Of a DNA stretch of 64,000 nt, positions 1 through 11,662 are shown one piece after another. The DNA lies in the NCBI GenBank assembly GCA_963580455.1, contig OY756958.1:26176501-26240500 (forward strand), read 5' to 3'. Position numbers and translations under genes: made by a program. Within the stretch, counting starts at the first letter, position 1. Every line of letters starts with the position of its first letter. A model generated the notes under the pieces. That model had not been told where the DNA came from. It did no database searches and worked only from the letters and a program-made list of their open reading frames with translations. The DNA is from Euonymus europaeus (lineage: Eukaryota > Streptophyta > Magnoliopsida > Celastrales > Celastraceae).

Positions 1-697
1 GCATCATAATGGCTGCAATTTATATGGTGACTTGTTTAAGAATGAAAACAAATGTCTCCTAGACTTGAAATACACATTCACATCAGAAGAAAATTCAAGA
101 GAGTTTATTTATACATTATGCTCCTCTAGATGAAGCTAAGCATTTCAGAACATCTCGTGAAAATCAAACGGTGAATCTTCCCTTGTGATATGTCATATTT
201 ATCAACAAAAGAAAAGGTGTCTCTGTTTTGGGGGCAAAAGGGGAAGGGAGCAAGGAACATGCATCCACAAAATCATACAATAGACGAAGAAAATCTGGAT
301 AAAAGGGAACCAGTATTTGTACGTGTCCATTTGCATGTATATTATTGTCAATACTACACAAATAACATACAGTTATAGAAATCTTACTTGGAAGGAAATG
401 TCTGCCATAGTTTTCCAAATTTAACGAACACTTTTTTTGTTATTGGGGATCTTTAAAAAATTTATGGACAATATTTTGTCTACGCCTAATGGTGTTAATA
501 ATAAGCAATGAGATTATTATTCTCAACTCTTATGCTGGACATAGATTTCATATTTCATGGGTGCAAAATATAAATCTCAAGCGAAAACTAAGCCATAAAC
601 GCCCACCCTCCATTCCCAAACAAAAACGTGGGCAAAAAAACACATTAAGGAGTGAAAAGTATTTTCTAGGAGTCAACATACAATGGTGCAAACTTAC

Positions 698-2810
698 CCA
701 AGAAAGAAAACGTATTGCCCTGTCAAATTGTCCACATTTCCACTTCTTTGAAGCAAAACTAATTGCGGAAGAATCGCCAATGCCTCCAAGTATATTGAAA
801 ATGCCCAGAACACCTGAAATAAAATATTTACCAAAGTTAATACATTGAGTGGCAATGAAGTGAATTATCTTATGAATCTCAAACCAAAGAATCAAATTAT
901 TTTGATTGCCCAAAACCAGAGACTTGTTCGACATTAAAAACTGTTTGCCCCTTCGGTGTCCACATTCAAGGGCATGTATTTAAACCTGAAATATCTAACT
1001 TGCTTAAAACAACTTCAGCATTGCACAAAGACTCGCCCCTCTCAGTGGGCTTATACGTCTTTATAAATCAACCATGATTACGAACAAAATTCTTTGTCCA
1101 AGAGGAAGAGTGAGAGCCTTTACGCTACCCACCCAGTGATCTACTACCTGCACTTTATGCTACAAAATTTCAACTTCAAATATTTGAAGTTTCTATTTAG
1201 AGTCAAAGAAGGTTAGGTAGAAGGAACCACATATCACAATTCAATAATGTAGCAAATAAAGGCACATATCGAAGAACATAGATCACTACAGAACACATAT
1301 ACTAAGAGTGGAGCAATAAGATTGGATAACACACACACACATATAGTGACAGAGAATATAACTTGTAGATTACCAACTTCTGAAATCAAAATTAGTTGGA
1401 TAATATGAATTTTTCCTCAACTACCTATTTTAAATGTTATACATGTCCATATTGATAATGCAAAAGCTTAAAAAACTGAGCAGAAGAAAATTATCAGGCA
1501 CAGCCTTCTCTCAGAAACCCTATAATCACTGGAAGATGTGATTGGCAATTACCATAATCACAAACTATTATATACAGTAAACATCATTGGGAAAGATGAA
1601 CAATGTCTTACCTCTCGAAGTGTGAATTTCTCATTCACGAGAAGTGCCAATACAAAGCATGCCAAGACAAGATAGTAATGCGGAAAGTGTCAACCTCTTT
1701 ATCATAAGAATGCTTCACATCATGATGCATCCTCATGCACCACACAATTGCCAGAGAGCTGCCAATGAAGACCAACTTCATCAAAGTGTTGTACAGGGAG
1801 ATATAGTTTGTGAATAGATCCAGGTACCGAGTCAAAAACACCAGTGCATACAGTTCCTGAGTTTTAAGTGAGACCCCTAACAAATGAAAAAACAAATTTA
1901 AGAAAATTTTGTTTTGCACAGAAGGGACCCCAATAATTTAGGAGCAGAGGGATTCTGCACATTAATAAAAGTCTAAACGAGAAAAAAGGGGAAAAAAATA
2001 AGGTCAAGGAAAAATCCAAATGACAATCCATTTCCATCTTTGCAATAAGTGAAATTTACAATTTCTGGTTTGAAACATCCAAATTTATTTCATACAGTAA
2101 ATGTGTGAGGGACTTTTGGAAATTTAACTAGTTTTGTATTTCCTTATATGAGATAAATATAAGCAATTGTGACGTTGTAGCATAGCAATTTAAACAGAAG
2201 TATGTGGGATGCATCTTAGGAATTGTATCCTTCAAGTCACATCACAGAATCAATGGAATTACACTATAATTTGGTCTCAAGAGAAGCATACATATGGACC
2301 AAAAATGTAAGACATCGAGTAGAATAACTTCCTGAAGACATTCGTTTTCCCCTTCTAGCCCTTCATTTTCTCAAACTAGAACCCCATCCTCTTGGCCTAA
2401 GCAAAAAATTGCAAAAGAAATATAGTAAAATGAATACAAAAAAAACCCTATGCTCCGACTGGTTGCCGAGACAACAAAACAAAGTAAATCACAATAACAA
2501 AATCGCAAAAACGAAAAAAATAAAATCATACATAATTTTGGACCTGTAAACCCCAAAACCTCTACACAGTTTCCTCTCTTGGTTCCAACTTGTTTTTGTA
2601 CTGCTATTTTTAATGATCCACAGACTCCATAAACAGCTAAAATGAGATTGACGTTCCGATTATGCTTTACTTATTCAATAAACCAAACTTCCTATGATGA
2701 GAATGTTCAGAAGTCTTACCTGAGCACGACTTGGTGGCGTAGATTTTGAGGAGGAGAACCAATACACTAATCAAGTGAGTCATATCGCCGGCGAATCTGA
2801 AGATATTCAT
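698..2810 (-). CDS. ERD2: ER lumen protein-retaining (KDEL) receptor, 5' part, with a 1-nt frameshift
   Basis: The product is a seven-helix Golgi/ER receptor that returns K/HDEL proteins to the ER. Three exons are visible: 2720-2810 (starts MNIFRFAGDMTHLISVL), 1612-1876 (SLKTQELYALVFLTRYLD, then VFIGSSLAIVWCMR) and 698-813 (FWAFSIYLEA, LPQLVLLQRSGNVDNLTG). All have clean GT-AG borders. The last part of the protein, with the GYRALYI-type and C-terminal helices, is not in the window, so intron 3 runs past base 1. Exon 2 is 265 nt where the reading frame needs 266: after DTFR a single base is missing around 1680-1681, and the conserved HYYLVLACFVLALLVNEKFT stretch continues in the next frame. 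Family identity is certain from the near-identical plant ERD2A/B sequence. Whether this is a young pseudogene or a sequence error cannot be settled here. Confidence 0.85.
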
Positions 2811-5040
2811 GATTGCAGTGATTGGATAGTGGTAGATAGATTTTCCGCGTAAATTTTGCCCCCTAGGTTTCAGTATGAGAGAAATGGAATTGAATGGAGA
2901 AACAGTTTGGTGGTGTTCGTGCAAATAACTAACTATTGCTCCGAGTAGAGGGTGCAAGAACAAGAAGGAGAAGATGACGTGCCACAACGAAACCGCTCTT
3001 GCCTAGTTTCCTCCGCGCGGAGGGTTTTTAATTAACGGTGCCGCCCGCCACTTTTCGAGTTGATATAAACGATGTCGTTTGGTTTTGTTTCTCTTTTGTT
3101 AAAATTTTATTCTCTATTAAAAAAATTGACCTTACTAGTTACCATACCATGGTAACCCATAATAGCTCACCATCGAGTTAAAAAATCAAACAAATACTCA
3201 CCTTCAAGTTCTCTCTCCTCTAGCTCATGAGATCTACATGTTTCGGTCCTTAGACTACAGCAATAATCGTCAAAAAATTATTCCATTGATTTTAATCAAA
3301 GAATTCTTGATGAAATTCGTTATTCCGAAATTATTTAATGCTTTTTTTCTTACAATTATATTTGATGGTTTCACATTGTCAAATGTCATTTCACTAGTTT
3401 AATCAATTGTACGGGCATACTTCATTGATATTATTATCAAAAATTAGGCGAAATTTAAATATAGTAAATCTAGTCCATAGGTATAGCCAGGAAATTCATC
3501 GCATGAAAATGTTTACAAGGTCACTAAAATGGTAGAGATCAAATGAACTAACTATTTAATTGATCAAATCAATGGATTGACCAATTCCATCAATTTTAAC
3601 AATGAATTGAAGCATTGGAGTTCACAATAAAATCAATGGAATATATAAATAACCATATACCTTTGATAACTTTTTTTTTTTTTTTGTGATAAGTACTTTA
3701 TATGAATTTTATATTCCATTTAGTATTTTTTAAAAGTTTATAACCCAATACATATTCAACTATTTAAAGCTTAGCTCAATGATAAAAATTTTAAATTTTA
3801 ATAGGTGGCTTTGGTGCTTTGAGCACTCGTTTGGAATCTTCTTCTGTTGGAAGTTTGCAATATATCAGGTCAAGGACCTCTTTCAAATATCAATTACTAA
3901 TGGAATTCATTTATATTGTTGTCAAATGCTAGAGATTTTAATAATTTTTTAAAATGGCAAGTGATGGGGTAAGAAAATATATTTTGATCATTTTAATCAT
4001 TTTTTAAATGACTTTATCAAAGGAATTTGGTTCATAATTTCATTGATTAACCAATTCTATTAGTTATATAAATGGAATATACAGTAGATTTCTATATCAT
4101 TAATAAAATAATGGAATACAGTATACCATTCATCATGATTCAAGCACATTACATAACTCATAATATCTTCAATTTTAAAAAAACATGATTCAGTAGTTTT
4201 AAATAAATGAATTCAAAATATATTCTCAAATCATGCAACGAAACACATAAATAATTGAGAAAATGAGACACATAAATCATAATTGTTGAAAAACAAAATT
4301 TGAGTTCAAAATCCATTAATTAAAAATCAATGGAATAATTTTTTGATGACTATTCCGGAAAGAGCTAAAGCATGCAGAGCTTGTCAAAACAATTTCAATT
4401 GTGGTGGTGCTTCAGAAAAGGCTAGCCTACGTTGGTTGAATCAAGCTCTAAAAGTTTGGCTATGGTTTCAAGTTGAGATTCTGGCGAAATAGATGACAAT
4501 TGATGGCAAATGAAGATTGGGGATGGGTCAGGGTGCTCTGGAAATTTAGATTGGTGGGTCACTAACTCTGATTGGTGGCTATATGGTCGACCTTGAGTTC
4601 CAGCAATGAGGGAGAAAGAGAGACATCGTGAGAATGGAGGGTTACAATCAAGAAAATATGAGAATGTGTATTTATTTGAAATTTTCAATTCAAAATTTGT
4701 ACAATCAACTACTGAGTCACATACCCATCTAAAATTGAGCGACCATTAAGGACAATCACAATGATTGTCTTTTGTTTGGTCGATAAATTATATGAAAATG
4801 TATATTTTTACTGATGTCATTATATTAAAATACGTATTTTATTATTTTAATTATTAAAATTTATATTTTGATAATGTGACTTGAATTTTTATAAAAAAGT
4901 TGGGATCAAATCTTTATTTTAATATAAATTTGATAGTCAGTACAACTGACTGACTTGACTAAAAAAGGCGACAGCCCACCGCTCCCAAAAGAGTTTCGCG
5001 AATTCTCCCCGGAGGTCGGAACTGGAAGATCATTTCGAAC
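2811..5040. other. Intergenic region between ERD2 and the STICHEL-like relic
   Basis: No gene is recognised. Bases 2811-3060 are the likely ERD2 promoter and leader. The rest is very AT-rich and includes an inverted-repeat element (listed separately). A minus-strand open frame at 4422-4688 has no family features and lies over the right end of that element, so I do not call it. Confidence 0.6.
3271..4345. repeat. Inverted-repeat element, ~1.1 kb, possible non-autonomous DNA transposon
   Basis: A perfect 23-bp inverted repeat pairs 3271-3293 with 4323-4345. Weaker similarity continues outward on both sides for about 40 bp, so the true ends may lie near 3225 and 4375. The interior is AT-rich and has no coding capacity. 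Several short ATGGAATAT / CCAATTC(C/T)AT-like motifs recur inside. This looks like a MITE or deleted DNA transposon. I could not identify a target-site duplication. Confidence 0.45.
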
Positions 5041-5057
5041 ATATTCGAGGCTTCAAT

Positions 5058-5188
5058 ATGACTATTGTCACTTGGCCAACACACCAGATGAGACTTGAGT
5101 TATTGGAGAGCGGAAGATGGGTTTTTATCAAAGCTAAAATCCCTCTTCCATCTGTGGGGTGTGGAGGATCCACCCTCGCCGATGGAGA
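5058..5188 (+). other. Possible orphan first exon, unrecognised
   Basis: An ATG at 5058 opens a frame (MTIVTWPTHQMRLELLESG and on) of about 44 codons that ends at a plausible GT donor near 5189, after a leader-like GC-richer stretch (4975-5057). I do not recognise the peptide and found no convincing next exon. It could be the first exon of a lost gene or chance. Confidence 0.2.
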
Positions 5189-6189
5189 TGGTACTCCCCT
5201 TTTATCTTTTAAAATCGTGTCATTCTGTTTGTAGTCAGTTTAACTGCCTCTAAAGAGTTCTCTTTGTCTTGATTAGTTGTTATCTTCAGTAACAACTACG
5301 TCGATTGTTAATGATATAGTTGCAGAATGCAGATTTTCTTTCATGCTGATAATGCCGTCTGGTTTTAGACTTTTAGGTTAATCATTTAAATGGTTCTTTT
5401 AGTTTGCTGCTTTGTTTCGTTCTCTGATTAGTACTCGTAAATATGGTTGCAGGGTGGGTGATTCGGTAAGAGTTAGAAAATTTGAGGTTGACATCCCAAT
5501 TTGTACCGTTGATTGATTTTCTGAATGGCTGAAAGGGGGCCAGTTAGAGATATTTCGTGTAGTTAGATGGGAATTTCGGAAAACTTTGATAATGGCTTAG
5601 GGACTGAGAAATTTCAAGAAAAACTTGTTTTATTCGAGTGTGGCTTAAAGCTAAAAGTGATTTAACATTGAAGGTTTGACAATTCATGCATAATTGAATA
5701 ACTTGAGTTAGAGATATCCAAAAATGATTGGGGTTTGCAAAATATTGCCTGCTCATGACTGAACTGTGGAGTTACCATCTGAAGGGTTTGCTTTTTCATC
5801 TCCCCTTTAGTCTCTATGGGCCAACAATTTATTTATATTCTTTAAGTTGATTCATCATATTTACCTTGTTAATGTAACTTTCTCCCCTGCCTTGTAAGAG
5901 GATAAAATTGTTCTTGTCAAACATGTTCTAAATCAATGGTCAGGGGTTTTGGCAGTTTGCAATTCTTGTTAGTGTTCATTGGCCCTTTAACATACATCAA
6001 GAGTTTTTCACTGCCTACATTCTTCAAGCACCTTGGGTCAGAAAACGTTAGATTGGAAAATTATAAAGCTGGAGGTTTTGGTGATTCTGTTGATAATAGT
6101 ACAAAGAAAGCTATGACCATAGACAGGAGAATGCATGTTGGGGGTGAAATAGTTCCTCCGCGGACATCTACGCTCACTTTTGTAATGTT

Positions 6190-7125
6190 TGAAGTTGAGT
6201 GATAGACATATTCCGTGTAAAAGTTTTGAGGCATGCTTGGGAAGATCCAATTAGTAGCGCAAGACAGTTCCTGTACCAAGAAGGAAAGCTGCTTTCTGTC
6301 CGTTTTGCTGCAGTTACATTATTTTCATTTAAATTCTCTACGATTAATTGACGAGACAATGTCTTTTGAAAGATTTTTCGTAGTAGAAGATCCTAGTTTC
6401 TGTTTATGAGTGACTATGCTTTGCCTGACTCCTGTTGTTTCCACCAGTCTTGTAGGTGTAGCTTATTATATTACATCATTCACTTCTTCTACAGCTTGAT
6501 TATCTTATCAGAATTATGTTTCTTGTTGTAGCTCTAACTGTGCAGTTGATGTTCAGCTCGTGTCTGGCCAAGTCAAAAGCAGAGGAGTTTTGGGATCACG
6601 TTTTACACGCATTTGAGCCTGTTCTTGGAGCTCCAGTGACAATCGAAATAAGATATGATTCAAGGAAAGACAAAAGTGCAGGTTATCTTCCTGTGACGTT
6701 ATCAGCCTCTAAGGATGGCTCAACTCAGATGCCTTCAGCAAGACATTATGATATTACCCAAAAATAGGGAAGTTGATGGGTTGACACCCAAGCCCAATTC
6801 TTGCATTCGGAATCTCATGAAATTGGAAGGAATGAAATAGTCGAAATTCCCTCATCTCCAATTGAATTTGAAGTTGCTGATGCTAAAAGTACACGGATGG
6901 GAGAGGCATGACCTTCAAACAAGATATCAACAACGGCTTCCACCTCAGGTAGAAAGGAAAACTCAGCGAACAGAGCCGGAGCCGGAGCATTATGAGAAAC
7001 AAGGTGTCCCTTGCACATGTGATTCAGCAGGCCAAAGGGTGTTCGCAGGGAAGTAGTTTGTCGACAAGCAAGGCAGTTTCCATTGCTGAAAAGCTTGAAC
7101 AAGAGAGTCTGTATGTATCTTAGGA
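6190..7125 (+). pseudogene. STICHEL-like (DNA polymerase III gamma/tau-related) gene relic, 3' end only
   Basis: STICHEL and its paralogues are plant proteins with an AAA clamp-loader-like core, linked to trichome branching. Only the C-terminal part is here. Around 6210-6320 the text reads ARQFLYQEGKLLSV. After an intron-like gap, 6529-6767 reads VQLMFSSCLAKSKAEEF and then VLGAPVTIEIRYDSRKD. Past in-frame stops near 6765 and 6775, other frames give EIVEIPSSPIEFEVADAKS, RNKVSLAHVIQQAKGCSQG and KAVSIAEKLEQESL up to 7110. These match, in order, the end of STICHEL-like proteins. Stops, frame changes and the absence of the clamp-loader core show that it is dead. The intron between the first two blocks is retained, so it is not a processed copy. 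Confidence 0.75.
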
Positions 7126-9520
7126 CTATTATACACTACTACACTTGAATGCGAAGACAACCCTTTTGTGTGTCTAATGTAGTAATAATGATGATAGGTA
7201 AACAAGTTTGCATGCTACTACGTGACTCATCTAAAAAGACAATAGATTGCAATAGTTGTTGCCCTAATAAACCCTTATCTTGTTTGCTTCAACATATCTA
7301 ATCCAGACACTTCTATATAGATTGCAGAAACTAGTTAGTTAGTTCCATTTGAAATGAGAAACATCAGTACTTTCTACAATCCCATACCTTAATTGCTGAA
7401 TTGACCATCTTTGATATTCATTTAAATAGTTTGTTGTCACTAAATATTATGGTTTGATTGTTAGTAAATATTCCTTTTCTGTTTCTTGAATCCAGTTTGA
7501 AGACATTGCTTGTATATAATGTATTTGGACAAGAAAGCCACATTCATTGTTGAAGCTCGTCTCCTGTAGAAAGTGTCTCTCGTCCAGATCTCCAAGGTAA
7601 AAGAGCAAGCGAAAAATTTTCAGATGACTCTGGGTGGTTCCTTGGTATGACTTCATCGTAATATGAACATAGACGACTACGTGGAGCCATATTTTGGATC
7701 TCAGGGGTTCGAATGCTGGAAGTGATGAACTAAACTGATTCTTTCTTCTTTCTGTTCTACTTACAGAAAGCCAGTTTTTTTTTATCAAATAAAAGTATTG
7801 TGATTGCAAGCATTCCCACTGCAGCTTCTTGTCAGGTGCACAATGCTATTTTTTTCAACATAGTTGATTAATTTCTCTCCCGTGAATTATACGAAAATGT
7901 GAAACCCTAGATTGCATTTACATATATATATATAGTGAGAGAGAGTGACGTCCCTCTAGTTTCCACAGAAGATTAATCAAATCAATGGTTTACCCTGAAA
8001 ATTTTCTACTAATTTTTCCTCAAAATGTGACAATTTTGAGTACCATGAAGCATGTAAACAAACGACTTACTATGGGCGTTCTAGGTACCCACATGTTTAA
8101 ACTGTCTTTCATTTTTTTCCTTTTACAAAGACCCACCTATTTGATTTTGTAGGCAGGTGAAGGATTGAAGGAATTCTGACAATAATTTACTAATTTGAGA
8201 CAAGTCGTCAGAATGTGTAGGACGACCAGTTAAGAAGGATTAGGTAAATCTAATATTATACTTTTGTTTTAGGGCAATGCCCTTCGATAACGGCAAGTTC
8301 CAGCACCTACCGGCTGGTGGAGCCCTTCATTATTATTTAGTCTCAAAGACTACCTCTCTCAATTGCCACCAAAAACGTTAGCTCAACTTTTCTTTAGCAC
8401 TTGTACACGTGGCCACCAATGGTTGGTCAACATTGCTAAAATCTTAAAGTAATTAATGTCGCCCTTTCAGCTTGGAGTTAATCCGTGTGTCTTTTTTGGT
8501 CAACTTTTGTTTTGGAGGTTGTAGTCAAAGTGGAAAGTTTTGGACAGAGAACCGAATCAGCTCTTCTACATTAACAACTCCATTGTCTCCACGTGCCAAA
8601 AAAGTCATCCGTGCCGTTTTGCCCTCATTTAGTTAGTCAACCCTTCAAGCAGATTCATTTCCTCCTCTCTTAATTTTCTTCTTTTTCATGGTCAAAACTA
8701 AAGGGAGTAAATATTTAATAATACATATATGTGAAAAATAAATTTACTTATGAGTCATAAAATAGTCACATGATAATGTTATGACTAGATAAATCATTAT
8801 ACTATGTTATTTTATACAAAAAAATTAGCGAAATTTATTTATGTTTATTATAAAATTCAATTTCTAATTTGAAGTTGTAAATTACATCAGATTAACATTT
8901 ATTTTTTCTTATAGTATTATGTGTAATATTAATTAATAAAAAACAATAAAAAAACATAAATACATATGATTCGAGATTTAAATTCAAGAGGGAGATGTGA
9001 CCTAAATTCGAGATTATATATGGTTTAACTCGTTTAATACGAGCTTGTATATGTCAACAAAATTAGCTCAGATGAAGAAGAAACGAATGGACAGGAATCC
9101 GGATAACTTCCCGTCAATACTCCTCACGACTCATTTTACCAGGACTGCCATTGAATTAAAAAAATATAAGGAAAAAAAAAAGGTATTGGAAATTCAGTCT
9201 CATTTTCATTTCTAATGAGATTCGGCAATTCTGGTCTCTATTAAAAAAGACCAAATCTTGTGTCTGTAACTTCGAAGATTCAAACACCATTTCCGAAGAA
9301 CCCAACAACAACAAAGTTATTGTTATCTTCGTCTGGGTATTTCTCTGTTTGTCCTTGTTCAAAAAAATACCTTCAGAGATTCTGATTTTTGCAAGATTTG
9401 AGTGGCTTCTTCGAGGGGTACTTTAGATCTGATTCTAGATACCCAGATACACATAATTCAGCAGTCTCTGGCTTTATCGAAGTCTGTGTTCGCGATTGAC
9501 TTGAATTTCGAGTAGTTTCA
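7126..9520. other. Intergenic region and upstream region of the PUB17-like gene
   Basis: No gene is recognised. It contains a short (TA)n/GA tract at 7921-7945, AT-rich DNA at 8700-8960, and the W-box/G-box cluster listed separately. An open frame at 7447-7809 on the minus strand has no recognisable features. The transcribed leader of the U-box gene probably lies within 9200-9520. Confidence 0.5.
8406..8695. promoter_or_regulatory. W-box and G-box cluster upstream of the PUB17-like gene
   Basis: Five copies of the W-box core in the form (A/G)GTCAA (reverse TTGAC(C/T)) occur at 8425, 8498, 8523, 8635 and 8690, with two CACGTG G-boxes at 8406 and 8590. WRKY factors bind W-boxes. PUB17 homologues are defence-related, so the context fits. 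The cluster sits 0.8-1.1 kb before the ATG, so a role in this gene is inference. Confidence 0.4.
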
Positions 9521-11662
9521 ATGGCCGCAGCGGCTATATTTTCCTCTCTACGGCGCCGGAAATCTCCTTACCTACAAGCGTCCTTGGCTCCGGTTGACCT
9601 CGCCGATGTGGCACTTGTACAGACCCTCGCATCCATATCCGCCGAGCTCGTCTCCGGCTTCTCCCCTAAGTCTTTCTTCTTTCAGCGCCAGAATTGTCGC
9701 TCTCTGATTCGCAAACTTCAGGTCTTCCTGGTATTGTTGGAGTACCTGAGGGACTCTGTTTCTGGGTCCGGTCTTCCTTCGACGGCACTGCTGTGTTTTA
9801 AGGAGATCTACTTGCTTCTCTATCGGTCCAAGATACTCCTCGATTATTGCGCACAATCGAGTAAGTTATGGCTTTTGCTTCACAATCATTCGATTTCAGG
9901 CCATTTTCATGATTTGAGTCGAGAGATTTCGACTATTTCCGATGTATTTCCGCTGAAAGATATTGAATTGAGTGAGGATGTGAAGGAACAGATTGAGTTG
10001 TTGCAAAAACAAGCTAGGAAATCGAATTTATATATTGACAAGGATGATGAGGCCTTGCGGGTTCGACTCTTTTCGTTTCTTGATGAGTTTGAGAATGGAA
10101 AGATACCCAATCCAGTGGAGTTGCAATTGTTCTTTGTTGAGAGGTTGGGGATAAAAGATGTCTATAGTTATAGGGCTGAAATTGACTATTTGGAGCAGCA
10201 GATTGTGACTAATGAGGGAGATGTTGAACCAACAGCCGCTGTGCTTAATGGGTTTGTTGCGATCACTCGGTATTGTAGGTTTTTGGTATGTGGTTTTGAG
10301 GAAGATGAAGTGCAATTTATTAATCGGACGAAAGGACTAATTACTCGAGAAATCGCGGAGACATTTGACACAATTCCTAAGGACTTTTGTTGCCCCATAT
10401 CATGGGATTTGATGCGAGACCCAGTTATCATTTCTACAGGGCAGACTTACGATCGAAGTTCCATATCTAGGTGGATGGCAGAAGGGCATAGTACTTGCCC
10501 TAAGACACTGCAAATGCTTGTGCACACCCGCCTCATCCCTAATAAGGCATTGAGGAATCTGATTTTGCAATGGTGCTCTGCTCATGAAATCCCCTATGAC
10601 CCTCCAGATTGTGTGGAATCTTCTGCAGAATCTTTTCCTGCACCTTTGCCAATCAGAGCTGCACTTGAGGCTAATAGAGCCACAGCAAAGCTTCTTATCC
10701 TACAGCTCGCAGATGGGTCTCTTGGTGCAAAGACAGTTGCTGCTCAGGAGATACGTTTGTTAGCCAAAACAGGAAAAGAAAACCGCGCTTTCATTGCCGA
10801 AGCTGGGGCAATCCCTCATCTTCTTAAGTTGCTCTCGTGTCAAAATCCTGTTGCGCAAGAGAATTCCGTAACTGCAATGCTCAATCTATCAATTTATGAC
10901 AAGAACAAGAGTCGAATCATTGATGAGGAGAGGTGTTTAGCATCAATCGTGAAAGTTCTGTGGTATGGACACACGACAGAAGCCAGGGAGAATGCCGCGG
11001 CAACATTGTTCAGTCTCTCTGCAGTTCATGACTACAAGAAGCGAATAGCCCAGGAGGACGGGGCGGTTGAAGCCTTGGCAGGGCTATTGAGAACGGGGAC
11101 ACCTAGAGGGAAGAAGGATGCGGTAACAACTATATATAATCTGTCAACTCATACGGAGAATTGCACGCGAATGATTGAAGCAGGTGCTGTAACTGCACTT
11201 GTTGGGGTATTGTCACTTGAATGGGTGGCCGAGGAGGCAGCGGGTGCATTGGCTTTGATTGTTAGGCAGTCAATTGGGGCCGAAGCAGTTGGGAGGGAGG
11301 AAATGGCCGTGACAGGGTTACTAGGAATGATGCGGCGTGGCACACCAAGGGGCAAAGAGAATGCTGTTGCAGCTCTGCTTGAGTTGTGCCGGAGTGGTGG
11401 AGCTGCTGCCTCCGAAAAAGTTCTCAAGGCGCCAGCGTTGGTTGGTCTGCTTCAAATGATTCTGTTTACCGGTACAAAAAGAGCAAGGAGGAAAGCAGCA
11501 TCACTTGCTAGAGTGTTTCAAAGGCGCGAGAATGCAGCAGCGTTGCATTTGGGTGGACTCGGTGTCGGATATTCATTTGCTGGAAATTCAGCTGCAAGCA
11601 GGGAGCCAAGTTTGGTCGGTGATGTTTCAGTGCATATGTCCATTTCAGTGCCTGTTTTGTAG
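9521..11662 (+). CDS. PUB17: U-box/ARM-repeat E3 ubiquitin ligase, PUB17 type
   Basis: This is an intronless 713-residue frame. It starts MAAAAIFSSLRRR, like Arabidopsis PUB17 (a similar length), and ends in the typical VSVHMSISVPVL. The N-terminal UND region spans about residues 1-270. The U-box runs from about 284 to 357 with IPKDFCCPISWDLMRDPVI, STGQTYDR and a Trp in the E2-binding helix. ARM repeats fill about 390-680 (ENSVTAMLNLSIYDKNKSR; ENAAATLFSLSAVHDYKKR; KKDAVTTIYNLSTHTENC). The RRKAASLARVFQRRE motif lies near the end. The family attaches ubiquitin to targets and PUB17/ACRE276 acts in immune cell-death signalling. The ATG at 9521 has a good context (CAATGGC). There are no disruptions. 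Confidence 0.95.
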   Translation: MAAAAIFSSLRRRKSPYLQASLAPVDLADVALVQTLASISAELVSGFSPKSFFFQRQNCRSLIRKLQVFLVLLEYLRDSVSGSGLPSTALLCFKEIYLLLYRSKILLDYCAQSSKLWLLLHNHSISGHFHDLSREISTISDVFPLKDIELSEDVKEQIELLQKQARKSNLYIDKDDEALRVRLFSFLDEFENGKIPNPVELQLFFVERLGIKDVYSYRAEIDYLEQQIVTNEGDVEPTAAVLNGFVAITRYCRFLVCGFEEDEVQFINRTKGLITREIAETFDTIPKDFCCPISWDLMRDPVIISTGQTYDRSSISRWMAEGHSTCPKTLQMLVHTRLIPNKALRNLILQWCSAHEIPYDPPDCVESSAESFPAPLPIRAALEANRATAKLLILQLADGSLGAKTVAAQEIRLLAKTGKENRAFIAEAGAIPHLLKLLSCQNPVAQENSVTAMLNLSIYDKNKSRIIDEERCLASIVKVLWYGHTTEARENAAATLFSLSAVHDYKKRIAQEDGAVEALAGLLRTGTPRGKKDAVTTIYNLSTHTENCTRMIEAGAVTALVGVLSLEWVAEEAAGALALIVRQSIGAEAVGREEMAVTGLLGMMRRGTPRGKENAVAALLELCRSGGAAASEKVLKAPALVGLLQMILFTGTKRARRKAASLARVFQRRENAAALHLGGLGVGYSFAGNSAASREPSLVGDVSVHMSISVPVL

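Noticed and set aside
548..934. A 128-residue open frame on the minus strand
   Set aside because: It overlaps ERD2 exon 3 (698-813) in the wrong frame; the ERD2 reading is the conserved one.
5936..6202. 88-residue open frame upstream of the STICHEL-like relic
   Set aside because: No similarity that I recognise to STICHEL or another family, and overlapping frames on the other strand look no worse.
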